Below the pieces are notes generated by a model. It saw only the letters and a program-made list of their open reading frames with translations, had not been told where the DNA came from and did not search any database. A DNA stretch of 64,000 nucleotides from Hyparrhenia diplandra. Lineage: Eukaryota; Streptophyta; Magnoliopsida; Poales; Poaceae. Shown here piece after piece: positions 55,508-64,000 of the stretch. The stretch spans positions 62,001 through 126,000 of the forward strand of contig JADLZK010009396.1 in assembly GCA_015847255.1 (NCBI GenBank), given 5' to 3'. Every line of letters begins with the position of its first letter. Position 1 is the stretch's first letter. The translations under genes and the position numbers were made by a program.

Positions 55508-56340
55508 ACCAGATGTGCTTTTCACGCCTCCCATCCTTTTATAATCTCCCCGTGGGTCTTTGGGTTTGTACCTAGGATCAATCGGAAAAAGTATTTAAGA
55601 CAACAAAATTATTGAGCAATGCCGTACAAGCTATAGCATGAGACACATGATATGCAAGACAAAACAAAACCTTTTTAGAGCCATTCAAAAAAAAACCTTC
55701 AAAAAAGGAAGGATAATGCACTTTACAATCTAGATTTCGGTGCTCACCCAAGAAGATAGTACATAGTTGTTTACATGCATGAAGAAGTGCACCATTGAGT
55801 AGATATCAACGTCTTGCATACCTTCAATATCTGTACAACATTCAGATATTGCTTTGTTTGTCATCATCGCGGTGAGAAAGGCATTTCGGATATTGCTTTG
55901 TTTGTTATCTCATTGGCTGAAAGGCAATCTAGATCTTGCCTCCTCCCCATCCTTTTATAATCTCCCGTAGGGTCTTTTGTGTTTGTACCTCGGTGTCCTA
56001 GGATGAATCGGGAAAAGGTATAAGGCAACAAAATTATTGAGCAATGTTGTACAAGCTTATAGATAGCACGAGTCACACAGATATGCAGGACAAAACAAAA
56101 CCTTTTTAGAGCCATTCAAAAAAACCTTCAAAAAAAGGAAGGATAATGCACTTTACAATCTAGATTTCGGTGCTTACCCAAGAAGATGTGCTTCCGCGAT
56201 GGACCCCAGATCTGCAACCATCAAAAAAGAAAAGAAGATGTGCTTCCACGACGGACCCCAGATCTGCAACCACCAAAAAAAAAAAAAAAAAACTTCTGTA
56301 TTTGCTGTTTCTAGAACCACATGAAAAAACATATCCAGCT
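55508..56340 (+). repeat. Repeat copies 2 and 3 plus CTTCC..GACGGACC micro-repeats
   Basis: Copies at about 55508-55760 and 55941-56195. Copy 3 runs into two tandem units of about 57 bp (AAGATGTGCTTCC, CGACGGACCCCAGATCTGCA, ACCACCAAAAAA) at 56183-56290. The same micro-repeat follows later copies at 57228, 59100 and 61740. Confidence 0.8.
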
Positions 56341-56461
56341 GCATGGATGTGATAAAGAGGTGCACCTGCCCAGGATGGAGACGCGAGGCGCCGAGGGCGA
56401 GGCAGTCCTGCATATCTTTCAGAAAATATGATACACCTGCATATCCAGCTGCCCAGAATCT

Positions 56462-56965
56462 ATGATACACCTGCATCACCTGCAAGTGTTAAATCTTTCA
56501 GAAAATACCTGCATTACTAAGCTTCGGAGTAGGATTTCTAACTTCAATAAGCTGCATTATTTGGACCTGCATGGCTGTTCAAATCTTAGAGAGCTCCCTG
56601 CACTCCATTGGCGAACTCAAAGAGTCAGTTACACTGGACCTATCAAAATGTGCTAGCCTACGAGAATTGCCCATGTCACTTGGAGATTTGCAAAAGCTTT
56701 TATCCCTGAACCTGTCATTTTGTTGCCAACTTAAGGAGCTAAATATCAGGCTGCAGCTTTAACCAACTACTACCTACTAGGCTATTCAAGAAGATGGTAA
56801 ATCTTATTTTTCTGGACCTATCTAATTGTACTGAGCTTGCAGAGCTCCCTGGATCTTCTAAGGGACTTCGTAAGCTCCAGTATTTGAATCTGTCAGATTG
56901 CTCTAAACTTCAAAACATTCTTGGCTCCGTCGGCGACCTCCAAAGACTGAGCCAAACTTTAAAAT
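56462..56965 (+). pseudogene. NLR-type leucine-rich-repeat fragment
   Basis: Plus-strand frames show successive LRRs of the type found in grass nucleotide-binding immune receptors: HLQVLNLSENTCITKL, LHYLDLHGCSNLRELP, VTLDLSKCASLRELPMSLGD, LLSLNLSFCCQLKEL, NLIFLDLSNCTELAELPG and LQYLNLSDCSKLQNILGS. One frame change near 56590 and a stop at 56761 break the series. There is no coiled-coil, NB-ARC P-loop or MHD motif in the window, and both edges run into the local repeat units. This is a relic of a larger receptor gene captured in, or destroyed by, the repeat array. Confidence 0.75.
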
Positions 56966-56988
56966 AGAAATTACAAGTACTATCTTCG

Positions 56989-58570
56989 CCTCCTCCCCAT
57001 CCTTTTATAATCTCCCGCGTAGGTCTTTGTGTGTTTGTACCTAGGATGAATCGGGAAAAGGTATAAGACAACAAAATAATTGAGCAATGTTGTACAAGCT
57101 AGTAGATAGCATGAGTCACACAGATATGTAAGACAAACACTAAAACTTTTTAGATCCATTCAGAAATCACTTCAAGAAAGGAAGGATAATGCACTATACA
57201 ATCTAGATTTCGGTGCTTACCCAAGAAGATGTGCTTCCGCCGACGGACCCCAATAAAAGAAAAGAAGATGTGCTTCCACGACGGACCCGTCTGCAACCAC
57301 CAAAAAAGTAAAAATGACCGCAACCACAAAAAAAAAAAAGAAAAGAAGATGTGCATCCCACGACGGACCGCTCGGGGTTGAGATGAGTTTGGAAAGTCGG
57401 GACGAGAGAAGAGGTGAGAAGAGTACTACTAGTACAGTATGAGAAGAGGTGTAGTATGGGAGAAGGAAGTGACGAGAGATCGCTGAGAGAAAATCGCCCA
57501 TAGTAGCACTATAAAGGAATCCGAGGTGGCAACCGTAGAGTGTTCGATGCGCATACACCATGGTCCCACGGTTAATGTAAAAGGGCGATGTAACTTGTGT
57601 GCTATTTCAAAATTTCAAACATTTTTTATGGGAGAATTAGGAATTTGGCCCCAAAAAAAGTTTGTCCTCTACTCTATCCCAACTACCATCGTGTGGGCCC
57701 ACTTGTAATTTTATCTAAATACGCACATATATCCATGTGATATCTTGTTTTGAAGAATTAATTGAAACAAATTTAATTGTGTAGCAATCGGAATTTAATT
57801 TAGATTTTTGGTTTCTCGGTTGGTGTAAAACATTTTTAGGTATTTCAAATTGTTGGGCCCGGGCCGGTGGCCATTTTTTCTCTCTCTCGCCTATAATTAA
57901 CCCGACGCTTTCGCGACAAGGAACCGTAAGCGTTCACATTGCCACCGCCGCCTCCCCGTCTCCCCTCTCTCGCCGGCGGCGAGTCCCCGTAGTAGTATTG
58001 TTGGAAAAGGTTTTGGTCAAAACTTTTTGGGAAAATATAAAAAACTTGTCGTTCGGCCCATCCTCGCAGTGTCATTCGCACCATCCTACGCACTCGTTTT
58101 TTTTTTGAGCACGGGTCCAGAGAATCGTGAATCATGATGACATGCGAACAACACGGTACGCAGAGGTGTACCGCATACATCGTGGGTCACGTATGGAGTC
58201 ATTTCACATGCCTGCTCGATCGATCGAGAGAGAGAGGAGGTGAGTGTTCGATGCCAAATTTGTTTCAACACAAGGCCAAAATTTGCCTCTTTACTGGAAC
58301 AAATCAAGCTGAATTCGTTTGTTGAGCCACAATTGCACAAACTAGCAATACAGTTCGATACATGCATTCTTGGAGAGCCGAGCATTCCAAATTTGAACAA
58401 TTTTTTGATAATATAACAACATTATGGATAACAAGGTTGTTTTGCTAGCGCCCGATTTTGGCTGATTTAATAGTATTCCGTGAGACATAACAAGTCAAAA
58501 CAAGATGAAGCAAGAGCAAGTTTAATATTGTCAAAGAGAAGGAAGCAAGACCTAAGACATATATGGATAT
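56989..58570 (+). repeat. Tandem segmental repeat, copy a
   Basis: Consists of the 250-bp unit, the GACGGACC micro-repeats (57228-57370) and a 1.2-kb block from GAGATGAGTTTGGAAAGTC (57380) through GTGTGGGCCCACTTGTAAT (57692) to CATATATGGA (58570). It contains TATA-like CACTATAAAGG near 57505. Copies b and c follow. Confidence 0.85.
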
Positions 58571-58930
58571 GGAACCCTCGGTCCAAACTCGAGTAGGGAC
58601 GATAACACCCTCCAGAGCTTGCGGCCGGATTATAATCTCCGGCAAGAGGTCTTAAGCGCCAGCCATGGCCATGACTAGGGCTCGAGACCTACACGGGAGA
58701 TTATAGTCCTACGACCATGAGCCCCACTCGCCAAAGTCCACTCAAAGGGTCTCTCCGCAAGTTCTAGAGAAATAAGCAAAACTTGAGTTTTGAGTTTTTA
58801 GGGCTCTCAAACACTTGGGTCGGGGATAAACACCAATCTGAAACGTCTAATAATCTATCTCCCGCCTCGAGCCGTGGTGTCGATCGAGGAGAACAAGATG
58901 AAGCTTGCTCACATTGGTTTTTGCACATGG

Positions 58931-60617
58931 CTCCTCCTTCATCCTTTAATAATCTCCCGCATAGATCTCTTGTGGTTGTAGAAGGTAGCATGAGTCACAA
59001 TGGATATGTAAGACAAACACAAAAACTTTTTAGATCCATTCGTAAATCACTTCAAGAAAGGAAGGATAATGCACTATACAATCTAGATTTCGGTGCTTAC
59101 CCAAGAAGACGTGCTTCCGCGACGGACCCAGATCCGCAACCACACCAAAAAGAAAAGAAGATGTGCTTCCACGACGGACCCCCAGATCCGCAACCTCCAA
59201 AAAAAAAAGAAAAGAAGATGTGCTTCCGCCGACGGACCCCAGATCCGCAACCACCCACCAAAAAAAGAAAAAAACTTTTGTATTTGCCGCTTCAAAAACC
59301 ACATGAAAACCCATATCTAGCTGCATGGATGTGATAAAGAGCACCACCTGCCTAGGATGGAAATGAAGGCTTAAGGTGAGGCAGCCCCCCGCGGTCGGAC
59401 CGCTCTCTACTCTTGTTTGCTTGAGATGAGTTTGGAAAGTCGACGGAGAAGAGGTGAGAAGAGTACTACTAGTACAAGAGGTGTAGTATGGGAGAAGGAA
59501 CAAGGAAGAGACGAGAGAGTGAGAGATCACTGAGAGAGAAAAGCGCCCATAGTAGCACTATAAAGGAATCCGAGGTGGAAACCGTAGAGTGTTCGATGCG
59601 CATACACCATGGTCCCCACGGTTAATGTAAAAGGGCGATCAGAACTTGTGTCTATTTCAAAATTTTCAAACATTGTTTGGAGGTACTAGGACTATGGGAG
59701 AATTAGGAATTTAGCCCCGAAAAAAAGTTTGTCCTCTACTCTATCCCAACTACCATCGTGTGGGCCCACTTGTAATTTTATCTAAATACGCACGTATATC
59801 CATGTGATATCTTGTTTTGAAGAATTAATTGAAACAAATTTAATTGTGTAGCAATCAAAATTTAATTTAGATTTTTGGTTTCTCGGTTGGTGTAAAACAT
59901 TTTTAGGTATTTCAAATTGTGGGACCGCCGGTGGCCATTTTTCTCTCTCGTCTATAATTAACCCGACGCTCTCGCGACAAGGAACCGTAAGCGTTCACGT
60001 TGCCCGCGGCCGCCCCTCCCTCGCCTCGCCGGCCTACATGAGTCCCCGTAGTATTGTTGGAAAAGGTTTTGGTCAAAACTTTTTGGGAAATATAAAAACT
60101 TGTCGTTCCGGCCCATCCTCGCAGTGTCATCCGCACCAAAGACGGGTCCGTAGAATCGTAATCATGATGATGAGTTGATGACATGCTGAACACCGCGGTA
60201 CGAGAGGTGTACCGCATACATCGTGGGTCACGTATGGAGTCATTTCACATGCCTGCTCGATCGATCGAGAGAGAGAGAGGAGGTGAGTGTTCGATGCCAA
60301 ATTTGTTTCAACACAAGGCCAAAATTTGCCTCTTTACGGAACAAATCAAGTTGAATTCGTTTGTTGAGCCACAATGCACAAACTAGCAATACACAGTTCG
60401 ACATGCATTCTTGGAGAGCCGAGCATTCCAAATTTGAACAATTTTTTGATAATATAACAACATTACGGAGAACAAAGTTGTTTTGCTAGCACCGATTTTG
60501 GCTGATTTAATAGAATTTCGTGAGACATAACAAGTGAAACTAGATGAAGCAAGAGCAAGCTTAACATTGTAAAAAAAAAAAAAGAAGCAAGACCTAAGCT
60601 ACGAAGACATATATGGA
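58931..60617 (+). repeat. Tandem segmental repeat, copy b
   Basis: Same order as copy a: 250-bp unit, three micro-repeats (59100-59260), then the 1.2-kb block from 59423. Compared with copy a it has numerous small deletions, e.g. GCACAAACTAGC context shortened at 60370, and changes in the C/G-rich part at 60000-60050. Confidence 0.85.
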
Positions 60618-60781
60618 CGCCCCTCGGGTCCGACTCGAGTAGGGACGGGACACATGACATAATCTCGAGGAGCTTCGCGAGAAGTTGTAGTGATTATAAT
60701 CTCCGAAGTTGTAGTGAAAAAAAAGGGTCTCGGAGGAGAGGTTGTAGTGAAACAAGACTGAGCCAAACTTTAAAATAGAAA

Positions 60782-60975
60782 CTACTCCCTCCATCCCAAA
60801 TTATTCAAGATCTTTTTGACAACAAGTTTGACCACTTTTTGCCTTATTCAAAAAAAAATACTCTTTATTAACAAGTTCTTAAAGAATGACTTAAATTTGA
60901 GTATATTTCGCAAATTTTTTTGAATAAAGACGTGGAGCAAAAAGCCAAACTTTAAAATAGAAACTACTATGTAAG
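60782..60975. repeat. Stowaway-like MITE remnant
   Basis: ACTACTCCCTCCATCCCAAA at 60780 is a typical left end. The right end is missing, and the words GCCAAACTTTAAAATAGAAA occur on both sides (60763 and 60944). Confidence 0.45.
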
Positions 60976-61512
60976 AACCAAATTATTGAGCAATATAGCA
61001 GGAGTCACATATATTTGTAAGACAACGGACTGTTTTCGGCATTTGCGCCGCATCCGGTGCTAGATGCTACTTTGGAAGTGCCAAGAAGTGCCCGGAAGGA
61101 GACATCCATTCCGAGGACCTAGACTTCACAAGCACAAAGAAAATGTGGTTTTCTTGCCACATTTTCTTCGACCTCCTCCCCATCCTTTTATAATCTCCGC
61201 GTAGATCTTTGTGGCTAGCATGAATCACAAAAATATAAAGACAAAACAAAACCTTTTAGAGCCATTAAAAACTTGAAAAAAAGGAAATGCATTTTAGAGA
61301 TCTCAGCGGTGTTTACCCAAGAAGACGTGCTTCTTTTTGCGACATTTTCTTCGGCCTCCTTCCCAACCCAACACTACACTAGAGATCGAGCGCCGGGACT
61401 TCATAGACCACTAGAGATCCGAACGGTAGGGACTCGATCCAGATCGGCGTCATCGACCGCAACCGCATCCACCCAATCCGAGCCAGCCCTTTTGCAAAGA
61501 TAGAAAATAGAG
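60976..61512 (+). repeat. Repeat copy 6 and flanks
   Basis: The 250-bp unit at about 61173-61340, shortened in the middle, is followed by unassigned DNA to the next copy at 61513. Confidence 0.6.
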
Positions 61513-62600
61513 GCCATCTTTTTATAATCTCCCCGCGTAGGTCTTTGTGTTTGTACCTAGGATGAATCGGGAAAAGGTATAAGACAACAAAATAATTGAG
61601 CAATGTTGTACAAGCTAGTAGATAGCATGAGTCACACAGATATGCAAGACAAAACAAAACCTTTTATAGCCATTCAAAAAAACCCTTCAAAAAAAAAGGA
61701 AGGATAATGCACTTTACAATCTAGATTTCGGTGCTTACCCAAGATGTGCTTCCGCGAACGGACCCCGTGACCGCAACCACCAATAAAAGAAAAGAAGATG
61801 TGCTTCCATGACGGATCCCGTGATCCGCAACCACCAAAAAAAGGAAAAACTTTTGTATTTGCCGCTTCAAAAACCACACGAAAAACCATATCTAGCTGCA
61901 TGGATGTGATAAAGAGCACCACCACCGGGACGGAGAGACGAAGGCAAAGGCGAGGCGCAACTCCTCGCGGTCGGATCGCTCTACGTACTCAGGTTTGGTT
62001 GAGAATCTTGAGATGAGTTTGGAAAGTCGACGGAGAAGAGGTGAGAAGAGTACTACTAACTAGTACAAAGTATGAGAAGAGGTGTAGTGTGGGAGAAGGA
62101 AGTGACGAGAGATCGCGAGAGAAAACGCCCATAGTAGCACTATAAAGGAATCCGAGGTGGCTCTTTGTAGAGTGTTCGATGCGCACACCATGGTCCCACG
62201 GTTAATGTAAAAGGGCTTAATCAGAATTTGTGTGCTAGTATTTCAAAATTTCAAACATTATTTAGAGAATTAGGAATTTGGCCCCGAAAAAAAAGTTTGT
62301 CCTACTCTATCCCAACTACCATCGTGTGGGCCCACTTGTAATTTTATCTAAATATATCCATGTGATATCTTGTTTTGAATAATTAATTGAAACAAATTTA
62401 GTAGTGTAATCGAATTTAATTTAGATTTTTGGTTTCTCGGTTAAAACATTTTTAGGTATTTTAAATTGTGGGGCCCATCGGTGGCCATTTTTCTCTCTCT
62501 CGCCTATAATTAATCCGACGCTTCTACGACAAGGAACTAGAAGCGTTCACGTTGCCACGGCCGGGCGGACTCGCCTCGCCGCCGCTACGAGTCCCCCATA
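61513..62600 (+). repeat. Tandem segmental repeat, copy c
   Basis: 250-bp unit, two micro-repeats (61740-61850), then the first 0.6 kb of the 1.2-kb block (62010-62600, including GTGTGGGCCCACTTGTAAT at 62325). The end is truncated. Confidence 0.85.
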
Positions 62601-62699
62601 GTGCGAGTCCAGAAGATAAATGTTTTCAAACTGTTACATGTTTTCCCATGACAAGATGATCTCAAATCAAAATGTTGTAAGCTACGGAGTACAAAGTTT

Positions 62700-62970
62700 C
62701 ATGGATATTTAAAAAACTAGGACTCGAGCGGGGACGATGTCCCCACCCGTATTTCTTTAAGAAGAAGATCTTCCCACCGGATCCCGAAAACCCCGAACCC
62801 CGGCCCCCCGCCCCGACATGGGAGCCCACTGCACCGTGAGAAGAGTCGGGCTTCACACCATGCTTTGGCACATGGGGACCGGGCGAGGGGATTTTTTTGT
62901 GGGAAATCATGCGTCCGAGAGGACTCGAACCCATGACCTGGGTGGCCTCCCCAACGGGAGAACGTCACTT
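62700..62970 (-). mobile_element. SINE-like tRNA-derived element
   Basis: On the minus strand GGTTCGAGTCC (complement of 62921-62931) is a perfect polymerase III box B. TTCTCCCGTTGGGGAGG about 30 bases upstream resembles a degenerate box A. No complete tRNA cloverleaf or anticodon arm can be drawn, so this is a SINE head or tRNA relic rather than a tRNA gene. The left end is unclear. Confidence 0.5.
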
Positions 62971-64000
62971 AAAACAATTTAAATTTCAATTTCCAATTTT
63001 TTGAAATTGAGACCTATATAGTTTATCTTTATACAAAGGTAATGTTTAGTGTTTAGCGTTAGTGGTTAGGTTTAGGGTTTATAATTAGAGATTAGGGTAT
63101 ACGTGTTGCCACACATAGTTGTGAGAAGTAGGCGTTGCCCGCAACCTCAACCAAGCCAACCTCCCCGCCGCGCCCTACTCCGCTTGAAAGCGCCCACCGC
63201 CGCCATGAGCGAAGTTTCGCCGTCGAAGTCGTTGTTCGTTCCTTGTTCTTCTTTGTTTTGTACGCTCCAAGTTCCTCTCGTCGGACATATGTTTTGGCCT
63301 TTTGGGTAGGATAGATCGGGCAATGGTGGCTCGTGACCCAAACAATGATTTCGCCGACGGCGTGCTCGACACCGCCCGTTGTCGCGCCATGGTCGCCGGC
63401 GAAGCTCGCCTAAATTTCTAATAATAATTATATTACAGTTCAACACAAGGAAATAAACACATGTTGCAAATTAAAGCGTAACCAATGTTTACACAACCAT
63501 ATGACAACGAAAACCATATAAAGCTAGTTTAGGGACACCTTGCACATCCTCATGAAAGCGTATCTCGCTAAGCGCCCAATTTCCGTGGAAAGAAGAAGAA
63601 CTCAAGACGGATGCGGCACCAGCGCCGCAATACCGGATGAAGGCGCTTTCCTCGCGCCTCGCGCATGCATCCTTCCGACCATACACAGACGTGGGGGTCG
63701 TCGGCGATGCGCAGCTCTACATGGTCGTTGCAGGTAAGGACACGAATCAAGGTTGGGTTGCGGCTAACAGCCTCGTTGAGGTCCGCGGCAGGCCAAAACA
63801 CGCGCGGCAGGCGATGGTTCGCCCACCGCCGTCGCCGCTGGCCGCCGCTGATTTTATCGGCGGCGCCGCCGCTTCTTGGTCCGCGGGGTTCCGACCGCAT
63901 GCCAAAGACGCCAAGAAGTAAGCCGCGCCGGAGTCCCCAGCATCGGCTTTCCCGAGGAGCTCGCCCCTTGGGATCCGTGGGCGCCCGCCGTCATCTTCAC
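62971..64000. other. GC-rich unassigned terminal region
   Basis: GTTTAGGGTTTATAATTAGA-type words occur at 63070-63090. From 63150 the DNA is GC-rich with open frames on both strands (63568-63900 minus; 63637-63921 plus), none with a motif I recognise. A gene may begin or end beyond the window edge. Confidence 0.3.

Noticed and set aside
62880..62963. A functional tRNA gene
   Set aside because: Box B is perfect but no acceptor stem, anticodon arm or full box A can be drawn.
63055..63095. Interstitial telomere repeat
   Set aside because: Only one or two degenerate TTTAGGG units are present, not an array.
63568..63921. Opposed frames near the right edge as genes
   Set aside because: Both are open because of GC content; no recognisable domain, and the window ends before context can decide.

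Overview
The window is nuclear DNA from a grass, most likely a repeat-rich Pooideae/Triticeae-type genome. Genes with short exons and GT-AG introns are scattered among nested LTR retrotransposons, LINE and SINE-like fragments, Stowaway-type MITEs, a Mutator-like element and a CACTA-like end. There are no bacterial operons, Shine-Dalgarno sites or CRISPR arrays. Most open reading frames here are chance frames or decayed transposon coding.

Layout. 0-4.7 kb: minus-strand Ty3/Gypsy-type element (decayed gag, long leader with an internal repeat, 5' LTR). 4.7-10.7 kb: LTR debris, a copied fragment of the downstream reticulon gene (7.7-8.0 kb), a GTTGCAAC-rich repeat and GC-rich filler. 10.8-14.7 kb: reticulon-like gene with five coding exons, whose splice phases join into an intact 212-residue frame. 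Its 2.7-kb first intron is built of degenerate repeats, and a MITE sits in intron 4. 15.0-15.8 kb: 5'-truncated LINE. 17.5-20.6 kb: minus-strand LTR remnant, then a solo LTR with exact target duplication inserted in a non-LTR element tail. 21.1-23.3 kb: phosphoribosylanthranilate isomerase gene (tryptophan pathway) carrying two frameshifts and a lost splice acceptor. 25.5-30.3 kb: complete Ty1/Copia element with 203-bp LTRs and a 5-bp target duplication, but a broken reading frame. 31.5 kb: possible WD40 exon. 33.2-34.0 kb: Mutator-like element with about 250-bp inverted ends.

34.9-38.8 kb: a hairpin element interrupted by a compact LTR element (35247-38702) with a tRNA-Met-type primer site, polypurine tract and target duplication. 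It lacks polymerase and instead carries a roughly 600-codon unrecognised frame. 39.3-41.4 kb: AT-rich tandem repeat and a minus-strand retroelement ORF. 41.4-49.5 kb: two related LTRs around and inside a Gypsy-type ORF of the 'putative gypsy type transposon' kind, followed by a long non-coding retroelement interior. 49.5-50.6 kb: CACTA-like end with a CpG-rich, roughly 63-bp minisatellite. 51.5-54.8 kb: F-box/FBD-type pseudogene and a second partial copy, minus strand. 55-62.6 kb: local repeat array (a roughly 250-bp unit seven times, a 1.2-kb unit three times) around an NLR-type leucine-rich-repeat fragment. 62.7-63.0 kb: SINE-like element. 63.0-64.0 kb: GC-rich, unassigned.

The genes do not form a pathway. 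Only the reticulon gene looks intact. The isomerase, F-box and LRR loci look like relics. Indels within otherwise recognisable coding, concentrated at 50-62 kb, may partly be consensus errors, so pseudogene calls there should be read with that caution.
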